Below, in pieces: positions 1 to 11,900 of a DNA stretch of 64,000 bases (position 1 is its first letter; the number at the start of each line of letters is the position of its first letter). The position numbers and the translations under genes are program-made. The DNA lies in NCBI GenBank assembly GCA_947561715.1, contig OX387200.1, positions 15,316,501-15,380,500 on the forward strand, given 5' to 3'. The notes beneath the pieces are model-generated. The model was not told the DNA's origin. It saw only the letters and a program-made list of their open reading frames with translations, and did not search any database. The stretch is from Ascidia mentula (taxonomy: Eukaryota; Chordata; Ascidiacea; Phlebobranchia; Ascidiidae).

Positions 1-3000
1 ACGCACGGACGTGGTGCGTCACGTGATCGACACAGGAAATAATGCTCCAGTGCGACAGCCACCCCGCCGCATGCCCCACCACAACAAGGCGAAAGTGGAA
101 GAGATTTTGGCAGAAATGGACAAACAAGGACTGATTCGGCCGTCTAAATCGCCGTGGAGCAGTCCGATCGTGTTGGTTCGGAAGAAATCCGGTGAGACTC
201 GTTTTTGTGTCGATTACCGCAAGCTAAACGAGCTAACTAAAAAGAACAGTTACCCGATCCCCCGGATAGACGACAGCCTTGACCAAATGTCGAACGCGGC
301 GTATTTTTCTACGCTAGACCTGAAATCTGGCTATTGGCAGGTCGCTATGGATGCCTCTTCGCAAGAGAAAACTGCGTTTACCAGTCACGTCGGCCTGTTT
401 GAATTTAACGTAATGCCTATGGGTCTATGTAATTCGGCAGCGTCCTTTCAACGCTTAATGCGCATGGTATTAAGCGGAATCGAGTGGCGGGGTGCCTTAG
501 CGTATCTGGATGACATTATTGTTTACTCCAATACTTTCGAGCAACACTTAAATCGACTAGCTGACGTCCTAGAGAGAATTCAAACCGCGGGGCTGACGTT
601 AAAGCCGTCTAAGTGTTCGCTTTTCAAAGAGGAGGTGGCTTTTTTAGGTCACGTATTGTCGAAGGACGGAATACGATGCGACCCCAACAAAGTACAGTCG
701 GTTTCCGAATGGCCAACACCGCGTAATGTGAAGGAGATCCGGCAGTTTTTAGGCCTAACATCTTACTATCGCAAATTTATTCGTGACTATGCGAAGATCG
801 CGGGTCCCCTCCACAGGCAGACAGAAAAAGGAAAGCGGTTCCAGTGGGACGACCAATGCCAGGAGGCCTTCGCTCAGTTGAAACGGTACATTACGACCGC
901 TCCGATCCTTTGTTACCCTAACTTCAATAAGTCATTCATACTTGACACGGACGCATCCGATACTGCCGTGGGATGCGTCCTTTCCCAGGAAGTTGACGGT
1001 AAGGAGTGTGTTGTGGCTTATGGCAGCCGTACCCTAAATAGGTCGGAGCGCAACTACTCGACCACGCGAAAAGAGCTGCTCGCCGTAATATTTGCGACCA
1101 AGCTTTACCGTTGCTATCTCCTTGGTCAAAAATTTATGTTACGGACTGACCATTCCTCGTTGAGGTGGCTGTGGAAGTCAAAAGAATTATACGGGCAATG
1201 CGCGCGCTGGGTCGAACATCTCTCCGCCTATGATTTTGATATACATCACAGGGAGGGAAGCAAACACCGTAACGCGGACGCACTTTCCCGTCTAGACTCC
1301 CTGGAGGATGATCCAGAATGTCCATACAAGATAGCGGATGAAGGCCGAGGGATTGAACAGGTTAACGCCGTGGACTTAAGCAACCATCGGATATGAACAG
1401 AACGAGCTGTTGGAGCGGCAGAGTAACGACCCGGAGCTAGCTGCCGTAAGAGAATGGGTCAAGAGAGGTATACGCCCGAAATTTAAAGCGGTCAAGCGAG
1501 AATCCGCCGCGATTCGCCACTACTGGTCCCGTTATAGTGGCTTGTTACTGAAGGCGGACATTCTTTGTTGCCGCGGAAACTCCTCTTGGGAGGATGATTT
1601 AAAAATCGTTTTGCCGACAAGCCTGGTCTGGGAAGCGACGTCCAGCTTACATGATGATGTACATGGAGGGGGACATTTGGGCATTGCCAAAACGTTAGCA
1701 AAAGTTTCCGAGTGGTTTTATTGGCATAAATGGCGCGAATCTGTCGAGACGTTTTGTCGCAACTGTATAACGTGCCAATACAACAAAAAGCCAACGCAAC
1801 ATTTTCAAGCGCCGCTTATACCTTCGCATGAGGATAAACCCATGCAAAGGATTGAAGTAGATGTTATTGGGCCACTACCACTTACCCGTTCGGGTTACCA
1901 ATTTATACTGGTAGCCTGCGACCTTTTCACGAAATACGTTAGAGCGTGGCCGATGCGACACCAAACCGCAAATGAGACCGCTAGCTTGCTTTACCGCAAT
2001 TGGTTTACGGTGCACGGCGTCCCGGAAACGGTCCATTCCGATAGAGGGACAAATTTTGAAAGTCACCTGTTTTCCGAGCTGTTGCGCCTGATGGGCTGTA
2101 AGAAAAGCCGTACTACGTCATATCACGCGCCCGGAAATGGCGGTGTCGAACGCAATAATAAGACCATAATAACAATGATAAGAAATTACATACAGAAAGA
2201 CGAACGACGATGGGACGAGGCGTTGCCAGGAGTAGTCGCGGCTTACAACGCAAGCGCCCATGAAGCAACGGGAGAAGCTCCGCACACCCTTCTGACCGGC
2301 CGACCGTTGCGCCTTCCGGCAGATTTATTGGGATCCATCCGAGAAGATTCAAGACGATCTTACGGAGTGGATATCGACCAGTTACGCGACGGCCTAGAGC
2401 TGGCCGAAGAAATTGTCAGGGAAAATCTTATGACACAGCGCAAGCGTATGGAAGACCGCTACAACTTGCGACAACGGGGAAAGCCATACTCGATGGGAGA
2501 CTATGTGCTGTTAACGAACCCGGTCGTTCCCGTAGGTCGGTGCAAGAAATTGCAGTATCCCTACAAAGGTCCGTACCGAGTGGTCGAAGTACGCGGGCCT
2601 GTGAACTATGTCATTGAAGATGGGACTGGTAAACAACAGACTGTCCATTTCAATCGGCTGAAACCGACCACAGATACATTCCCAATGCCCGCTGAGCAAA
2701 CGGCGGAACCTCCGCAGGCTGAAGATCAACAACCTACGTTGGTGTATGTATTTAGGCCAAATACAACCCGAGTGGACAATAGAGAGGTATCGAGTTCACC
2801 GGATAATTCGGGCGGATGCAGAAGGTCTACACGGACCCGGCGCCGGCCAGTTCGATTCTCGTCGGAGACACACGTGTAGACCAATGTCCAACAGGAGTAG
2901 GACAATTCTTGGGTTGGGGGGAGTGTTACGAATTTTCTTTCCTTCACGTCACCTTTCACTTTTGTTAGTCATTGTATCTATTTCATTGTTTTCACCTTTC

Positions 3001-3416
3001 TTGCTGGCACCTTGTAATTTCACTGTTTTCTTTCGTTGTAACCACTTATTCATTATATTGTTTTACGCACGTATATCGCTTTTAAGTCTCTCACTTCACT
3101 TTCACCACACTAGTTTATTACACTCGTCTCCCCTTTCCTATTATTTTACGCTCTGTTTATTTTTGTATGCCCCGGATGTGCCGCGTGTCGGAAAGGCGCA
3201 TCCTGATTGGTTGGCGATTGCATGTAACGAACGATTTCCCTAAAACGGGCGAGTCTTCTTCTGGGCGTCGCGCTGTGAACATCTCAGTGTTGTGTGAGTT
3301 GTCGGGTTCTTTGCCAGAACGTCTTGTATTGTTTTTAGTCGCTTTTAGTTTAACACGACGTCCAATAAGTTAAATCAGCCTGGGTTACTTTGGCTTTGTG
3401 GTGAGCCGTTATTACA
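1..3416 (+). mobile_element. Ty3/gypsy LTR retrotransposon, 3' part
   Basis: Fossil or recent copy of a Ty3/gypsy-type LTR element that enters from the left edge of the window. Parts in order: reverse transcriptase (about 60-700, with the YLDD active-site motif near 520), RNase H (about 930-1290), integrase zinc-binding region (about 1680-1790), integrase core (about 1850-2200), a GPY/F-like C-terminal module (about 2480-2660), a G-rich polypurine tract (about 2911-2923) and the 3' LTR. The domain order RT-RNaseH-integrase is that of Ty3/gypsy. Gag, protease and the 5' LTR lie outside the window. The visible coding part is mostly open, with about one break, so the copy looks young. Age cannot be estimated from LTR divergence because only one LTR is seen. 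It lies just beyond the 3' end of the visible CUB-EGF exons. Confidence 0.93.
2924..3416 (+). repeat. 3' LTR of the gypsy element
   Basis: The sequence begins TGTTACG directly after a purine-rich tract (gggttggggggag) and ends around TTATTACA, which fits the TG...CA ends of retroviral-type LTRs. It is about 493 bp long. The right boundary is inferred from the terminal bases, since no second LTR is available for comparison. Confidence 0.7.
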
Positions 3417-3551
3417 GGGTTCAGGGCAGTATCAGAATTAGGGAGGCAGTTTTGTGCAAAGTACCGAATTAGGTAGAAGGGTTAATTGGGGGATAACATC
3501 GCCACCCAAAAACATCCAACCGCTTAATTGCAAAGCTGCCGAAATAATTCC
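3417..3551. other. Short unassigned stretch between LTR and EGF array
   Basis: About 135 bp that match neither the LTR nor the 2381-bp EGF unit. No exon with an EGF cysteine pattern is visible. It may be intron or 3' flank of the CUB-EGF gene. Confidence 0.5.
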
Positions 3552-5932
3552 GTAACAGTAGTTTTCATAAATCCAACTCACCAATCGAGCAGTTCTTCCC
3601 AGTATATCCTGCTGAGCAGGAACACACATAGTCGTTGACCAAATCCGAGCAGTTTCCATTATGGTGACATGGGTCCGGCGAACAATCGTTTATGTCTAAG
3701 AACAAAGAGTAATACTAAATGCCGCCCCTAGGCATCTTAACCTCTATACCTGTTGAGCAGTTCTTGTCTGTATATCCAGGAAGACAAACACATTGATAAT
3801 CTGCTACTTTGTCGATACACGTTGAGTTGTGTAGGCATGGGAGTGGTTCACAGTCGTTAATATCTATAAGCGAAGGTTCAACACGTTTACACCACTTTTT
3901 GGTTAACGCAAGGCAACAGTTTGATTTAAAGAGGAAGTCAAATTATTCTTACTTATTGAACAGTTTCTTCCAGTGTAACCAACGTCGCACGAACAGTTGT
4001 AATCATTAATCAAATCAGTGCAATTGCCGTGGGGCCCACAAGGAATTGGGTTGCACTCGTCAATATCTAGAAGATGTACAAGTTGTGATGGCCTGTTACG
4101 TACTACGAAAGGGTCATCGAAACCGGCCTTCGACAATTACTAAATAGTGATAATTTCGTTCTGGTTGCAAATAGTCGCGTTACTTAAGTACTGATAACCT
4201 GTTTAAAGTCATCCTTACCAATGGAACAATTTCTTCCTATGTAACCTGGGGTACATGTGCAAGTGTAATTGTTCACCAAATCAGTACAATTACCGTAAAC
4301 ACATGGTTCTGGAATGCATTCGTTGATATCTGCAATGGATGTTTAGGTTCTGTTTCTTGTATTAGCTTGTAGTTAAACAGATTTCACACTAACTTGTCGA
4401 GCAATTCTTGTCGGTGTAGCCAGGTAGACAGATACAATTATAATCAGCTATAAGATCGCTGCATGTTGATCCATGTTGACAAGGCAGTGGATCGCAGTCG
4501 TTTATGTCTACAGGAAGGTTTCGTGTTGGCCGTTAGGGCGTGAAAATTATCGCAATATAAGTGAACAATTTTGTAAGTAAGACAGAAGGAAAAATACTAA
4601 TTAACTGTGACATTCCACCTCGAGGTTGGATGTCGCCCCAAAACACAAAACCTCATCCAATGTGGAAAATACTACTACACTGGGTCTCAAAGTTTTCGCC
4701 AAACTTTACGTATAAGTCTGTGTACAACAGAAATCTGTGCGACTTTAACGGTTAAAGTGTGATTAGGGCAACCACCTGTTAGCTTTAGTTACATATTTGA
4801 ATTGAAATACCACCGCACAGATTTCTATGTTGCCCAGGTTTACGTTGATCAAGTCCGGCGAAAATTTTGTGACCCGGTGCAATAGTATCTTCCATCCAAT
4901 GTACCTGTAGAACAATTCTTATCTGTGTATCCAGGGAGACAAACGCACTGATAATCTGCCACCATATCACTACACGTTGAGTTGTTCTGGCACGGAAGTG
5001 GTTCACAGTCGTTGATGTCTGTTCACAAAAACAAATAAACAAACAAATAAATTCTGCCGCTTTTCCATGCGAAAGCATTTTTTTCGTTTTGATTAAATCA
5101 TCGAATTTTGAACTACTCTGTAAGTGCAATGGACATGAAATTGCAGCAATACAATTCTTATTTTCGTTACAACAAACATAGGTGTGTAGTTGGCAGCGTA
5201 ATAAATCTGTCAAAACTTCAAAAATTCAGTAACAAGGCAATGTTTTTTTACTTGTTGAACAATTTCTTCCAGTGTACCCAGCATCGCATGTACATTGGTA
5301 ATCGTTAATAAGGTCTGTACAGTTTCCGCTAGATCCACAAGGCGTAGGAATGCATTCGTCAATATCTGAAAAATATTAGCGACTATGTCATATCCAATCT
5401 ACACTTTGTGAGGAATAGGCCTTCTGACACTGAGTGATCGTTTAGCCAACAAGAACATTTGGTGCTTTAACACAATCGCACAAGTAAAGTGAAATCATGT
5501 TAGAGCACGGTTGACAAACACTTACCAACTGAGCAATTTCTACCAGTGTATCCAGGGTTGCAAGTGCAAGTGTAGTTATTTACTAAATCTGTGCAGCTTC
5601 CATTGGCACATGGTTCAGGTATGCACTCGTCAATATCTGCAAATCATAAAAATAAGATAAAAAAGTTTTTCCACTATATTTTGTTTTTCCAATTACTCGT
5701 GGAGCAGTTTTTATCAGTGTAGCCGGGTAGACAGTCACAACTGTAGTTAGCTATCAAGTCGGTGCAGGTGGAGTTATGTTTGCAAGGAGATGGATCGCAT
5801 TCATTGATATCTATAAAAGAGTGTAAAATACTGAAATACGTTCATCTACTCTATCTTTTAGTGAAGCAAATTGGACAAAAATCAGTCTACATTCATCCGA
5901 ACGATGCTACGTTTATCGAATTTCGTTTTTTA
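3552..5932 (-). repeat. EGF array unit 1 (nine EGF exons)
   Basis: Plus-strand positions of the nine EGF exons (coding strand minus): 3582-3695, 3750-3863, 3953-4066, 4219-4329, 4394-4507, 4905-5018, 5252-5365, 5526-5636 and 5697-5810. Seven are 114 bp and two (4219-4329, 5526-5636) are 111 bp; all are bounded by AG/GT and phase 1-1. Example domain at 3953-4066: [28 protein letters not shown]. The longest intron (4508-4904) holds no EGF-like exon. This is the unit closest to the protein C-terminus, and its left edge carries the same ataaatccaactcacc donor flank as units 4 and 5, unlike units 2 and 3. Confidence 0.9.
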
Positions 5933-8900
5933 CGTTACGTAGTTTTCGTTAATCCAAATCACCAATCGAGCAGTTCTTCCCAGTATATCCTGCTGAGCAG
6001 GAACACACATAGTCGTTGACCAAATCCGAGCAGTTTCCATTATGGTGACATGGGTCCGGCGAACAATCGTTTATGTCTAAGAACAAAGAGTAATACTAAA
6101 TGCCGCCCCTAGGCATCTTAACCTCTATACCTGTTGAGCAGTTCTTGTCTGTATATCCAGGAAGACAAACACATTGATAATCTGCTACTTTGTCGATACA
6201 CGTTGAGTTGTGTAGGCATGGGAGTGGTTCACAGTCGTTAATATCTATAAGCGAAGGTTCAACACGTTTACACCACTTTTTGGTTAACGCAAGGCAACAG
6301 TTTGATTTAAAGAGGAAGTCAAATTATTCTTACTTATTGAACAGTTTCTTCCAGTGTAACCAACGTCGCACGAACAGTTGTAATCATTAATCAAATCAGT
6401 GCAATTGCCGTGGGCCCCACAAGGAATTGGGTTGCACTCGTCAATATCTAGAAGATGTACAAGTTGTGATGGCCTGTTACGTACTACGAAAGGGTCATCG
6501 AAACCGGCCTTCGACAATTACTAAATAGTGATAATTTCGTTCTGGTTGCAAATAGTCGCGTTACTTAAGTACTGATAACCTGTTTAAAGTCATCCTTACC
6601 AATGGAACAATTTCTTCCTGTGTAACCTGGGGTACATGTGCAAGTGTAATTGTTCACCAAATCAGTACAATTACCGTAAACACATGGTTCTGGAATGCAT
6701 TCGTTGATATCTGCAATGGATGTTTAGGTTCTGTTTCTTGTATTAGCTCGTAGTTAAACAGATTTCACACTAACTTGTCGAGCAATTCTTGTCGGTGTAG
6801 CCAGGTAGACAGATACAATTATAATCAGCTATAAGATCGCTGCATGTTGATCCATGTTGACAAGGCAGTGGATCGCAGTCGTTTATGTCTACAGGAAGGT
6901 TTCGTGTTGGCCGTTAGGGCGTGAAAATTATCGCAATATAAGTGAACAATTTTGTAAGTAAGACAGAAGGAAAAATACTAATTAACTGTGACATTCCACC
7001 TCGAGGTTGGATGTCGCCCCAAAACACAAAACCTCATCCAATGTGGAAAATACTACTACACTGGGTCTCAAAGTTTTCGCCAAACTTCACGTATAAGTCT
7101 GTGTACAACAGAAATCTGTGCGACTTTAACGGTTAAAGTGTGATTAGGGCAACCACCTGTTAGCTTTAGTTACATATTTGAATTGAAATACCACCGCACA
7201 GATTTCTATGTTGCCCAGGTTTACGTTGATCAAGTCCGGCGAAAATTTTGTGACCCGGTGCAATAGTATCTTCCATCCAATGTACCTGTAGAACAATTCT
7301 TATCTGTGTATCCAGGGAGACAAACGCACTGATAATCTGCCACCATATCACTACACGTTGAGTTGTTCTGGCACGGAAGTGGTTCACAGTCGTTGATGTC
7401 TGTTCACAAAAACAAATAAACAAACAAATAAATTCTGCCGCTTTTCCATGCGAAAGCATTTTTGTCGTTTTGATTAAATCATCGAATTTTGAACTACTCT
7501 GTAAGTGCAATGGACATGAAATTGCAGCAATACAATTCTTATTTTCGTTACAACAAACATAGGTGTGTAGTTGGCAGCGTAATAAATCTGTCAAAACTTC
7601 AAAAATTCAGTAACAAGGCAATGTTTTTTTACTTGTTGAACAATTTCTTCCAGTGTACCCAGCATCGCATGTACATTGGTAATCGTTAATAAGGTCTGTA
7701 CAGTTTCCGCTAGATCCACAAGGCGTAGGAATGCATTCGTCAATATCTGAAAAATATTAGCGACTATGTCATATCCAATCTACACTTTGTGAGGAATAGG
7801 CCTTCTGACACTGAGTGATCGTTTAGCCAACAAGAACATTTGGTGCTTTAACACAATCGCACAAGTAAAGTGAAATCATGTTAGAGCACGGTTGACAAAC
7901 ACTTACCAACTGAGCAAATTCTTCCAGTGTATCCAGGGTTGCAAGTGCAAGTGTAGTTATTTACTAAATCTGTGCAGCTTCCATTGGCACATGGTTCAGG
8001 TATGCACTCGTCAATATCTGCAAATCATAAAAATAAGATAAAAAAGTTTTTCCACTATATTTTGTTTTTCCAATTACTCGTGGAGCAGTTTTTATCAGTG
8101 TAGCCGGGTAGACAGTCACAACTGTAGTTAGCTATCAAGTCGGTGCAGGTGGAGTTATGTTTGCAAGGAGATGGATCGCATTCATTGATATCTATAAAAG
8201 AGTGTAAAATACTGAAATACGTTCATCTACTCTATCTTTTAGTGAAGCAAATTGGACAAAAATCAGTCTACATTCATCCGAACGATGCTACGTTTATCGA
8301 ATTTCGTTTTTTACGTTACGTAGTTTTCGTTAATCCAAATCACCAATCGAGCAGTTCTTCCCAGTATATCCTGCTGAGCAGGAACACACATAGTCGTTGA
8401 CCAAATCCGAGCAGTTTCCATTATGGTGACATGGGTCCGGCGAACAATCGTTTATGTCTAAGAACAAAGAGTAATACTAAATGCCGCCCCTAGGCATCTT
8501 AACCTCTATACCTGTTGAGCAGTTCTTGTCTGTATATCCAGGAAGACAAACACATTGATAATCTGCTACTTTGTCGATACACGTTGAGTTGTGTAGGCAT
8601 GGGAGTGGTTCACAGTCGTTAATATCTATAAGCGAAGGTTCAACACGTTTACACCACTTTTTGGTTAACGCAAGGCAACAGTTTGATTTAAAGAGGAAGT
8701 CAAATTATTCTTACTTATTGAACAGTTTCTTCCAGTGTAACCAACGTCGCACGAACAGTTGTAATCATTAATCAAATCAGTGCAATTGCCGTGGGCCCCA
8801 CAAGGAATTGGGTTGCACTCGTCAATATCTAGAAGATGTACAAGTTGTGATGGCCTGTTACGTACTACGAAAGGGTCATCGAAACCGGCCTTCGACAATT

Positions 8901-11900
8901 ACTAAATAGTGATAATTTCGTTCTGGTTGCAAATAGTCGCGTTACTTAAGTACTGATAACCTGTTTAAAGTCATCCTTACCAATGGAACAATTTCTTCCT
9001 GTGTAACCTGGGGTACATGTGCAAGTGTAATTGTTCACCAAATCAGTACAATTACCGTAAACACATGGTTCTGGAATGCATTCGTTGATATCTGCAATGG
9101 ATGTTTAGGTTCTGTTTCTTGTATTAGCTTGTAGTTAAACAAATTTCACACTAACTTGTCGAGCAATTCTTGTCGGTGTAGCCAGGTAGACAGATACAAT
9201 TATAATCAGCTATAAGATCGCTGCATGTTGATCCATGTTGACAAGGCAGTGGATCGCAGTCGTTTATGTCTACAGGAAGGTTTCGTGTTGGCCGTTAGGG
9301 CGTGAAAATTATCGCAATATTAGTGAACAATTTTGTAAGTAAGACAGAAGGAAAAATACTAATTAACTGTGACATTCTACCTCGAGGTTGGATGTCGCCC
9401 CAAAACACAAAACCTCATCCAATGTGGAAAATACTACTACACTGGGTCTCAAAGTTTTCGCCAAACTTCACGTATAAGTCTGTGTACAACAGAAATCTGT
9501 GCGACTTTAACGGTTAAAGTGTGATTAGGGCAACCACCTGTTAGCTTTAGTTACATATTTGAATTGAAATACCATCGCACAGATTTCTATGTTGCCCAGG
9601 TTTACGTTGATCAAGTCCGGCGAAAATTTTGTGACCCGGTGTAATAGTATCTTCCATCCAATGTACCTGTTGAACAATTCTTATCTGTGTATCCAGGGAG
9701 ACAAACGCACTGATAATCTGCCACCATATCACTACACGTTGAGTTGTTCTGGCACGGAAGTGGTTCACAGTCGTTGATGTCTGTTCACAAAAATAAATAA
9801 ACAAACAAATAAATTCTGCCGCTTTTCCATGCGAAAGCATTTTTTTCGTTTTGATTAAATCATCGAATTTTGAACTACTCTGTAAGTGCAATGGACATGA
9901 AATTGCAGCAATACAATTCTTATTTTCGTTACAACAAACATAGGTGTGTAGTTGGCAGCGTAATAAATCTGTCAAAACTTCAAAAATTCAGTAACAAGGC
10001 AATGTTTTTTTACTTGTTGAACAATTTCTTCCAGTGTACCCAGCATCGCATGTACATTGGTAATCGTTAATAAGGTCTGTACAGTTTCCGCTAGATCCAC
10101 AAGGCGTAGGAATGCATTCGTCAATATCTGAAAAATATTAGCGACTATGTCATATCCAATCTACACTTTGTGAGGAATAGGCCTTCTGACACTGAGTGAT
10201 CGTTTAGCCAACAAGAACATTTGGTGTTTTAACACAATCGCACAAGTAAAGTGAAATCATGTTAGAGCACGGTTGACAAACACTTACCGACTGAGCAATT
10301 TCTTCCAGTGTATCCAGGGTTGCAAGTGCAAGTGTAGTTGTTTACCAAATCTGTGCAGCTTCCATTGGCACATGGTTCAGGTATGCACTCGTCAATATCT
10401 GCAAATTATAAAAATAAGATAAAAAAGTTTTTCCACTATATTTTGTTTTTCCAATTACTCGTGGAGCAGTTTTTATCAGTGTAGCCGGGTAGACAGTCAC
10501 AACTGTAGTTAGCTATCAAGTCGGTGCAGGTGGAGTTATGTTTGCAAGGAGATGGATCGCATTCATTGATATCTATAAAAGAGTGTAAAATACTGAAATA
10601 CGTTCATCTACTCTATCTTTTAGTGAAGCAAATTGGACAAAAATCAGTCTACATTCATCCGAACGATGCTACGATTATCGAATTTCGTTTTTTACGTTAC
10701 GTAGTTTTCATAAATCCAACTCACCAATCGAGCAGTTCTTCCCAGTATATCCTGCTGAGCAGGAACACACATAGTCGTTGACCAAATCCGAGCAGTTTCC
10801 ATTATGGTGACATGGGTCCGGCGAACAATCGTTTATGTCTAAGAACAAAGAGTAATACTAAATGCCGCCCCTAGGCATCTTAACCTCTATACCTGTTGAG
10901 CAGTTCTTGTCTGTATATCCAGGAAGACAAACACATTGATAATCTGCTACTTTGTCGATACACGTTGAGTTGTGTAGGCATGGGAGTGGTTCACAGTCGT
11001 TAATATCTATAAGCGAAGGTTCAACACGTTTACACCACTTTTTGGTTAACGCAAGGCAACAGTTTGATTTAAAGAGGAAGTCAAATTATTCTTACTTATT
11101 GAACAGTTTCTTCCAGTGTAACCAACGTCGCACGAACAGTTGTAATCATTAATCAAATCAGTGCAATTGCCTTGGGCCCCACAAGGAATTGGGTTGCACT
11201 CGTCAATATCTAGAAGATGTACAAGTTGTGATGGCCTGTTACGTACTACGAAAGGGTCATCGAAACCGGCCTTCGACAATTGCTAAATAGTGATAATTTC
11301 GTTCTTGTTGCAAATAGTCGCGTTACTTAAGTACTGATAACCTGTTTAAAGTCATCCTTACCAATGGAACAATTTCTTCCTGTGTAACCTGGGGTACATG
11401 TGCAAGTGTAATTGTTCACCAAATCAGTACAATTACCGTAAACACATGGTTCTGGAATGCATTCGTTGATATCTGCAATGGATGTTTAGGTTCTGTTTCT
11501 TGTATTAGCTTGTAGTTAAACAAATTTCACACTAACTTGTCGAGCAATTCTTGTCGGTGTAGCCAGGTAGACAGATACAATTATAATCAGCTATAAGATC
11601 GCTGCATGTTGATCCATGTTGACAAGGCAGTGGATCGCAGTCGTTTATGTCTACAGGAAGGTTTCGTGTTGGCCGTTAGGGCGTGAAAATTATCGCAATA
11701 TTAGTGAACAATTTTGTAAGTAAGACAGAAGGAAAAATACTAATTAACTGTGACATTCTACCTCGAGGTTGGATGTCGCCCCAAAACACAAAACCTCATC
11801 CAATGTGGAAAATACTACTACACTGGGTCTCAAAGTTTTCGCCAAACTTCACGTATAAGTCTGTGTACAACAGAAATCTGTGCGACTTTAACGGTTAAAG

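Noticed and set aside
4561-4755. An open frame of about 64 codons repeated in every EGF unit on the plus strand
   Set aside because: It lies in the longest intron, opposite to the gene, and repeats only because the whole unit is duplicated. No domain or codon signal supports it.
4785-5213. A 142-codon minus-strand frame repeated in the EGF units
   Set aside because: It reads across the EGF exon 4905-5018 and its introns in the wrong frame; the true exon frame shows the EGF cysteine pattern.
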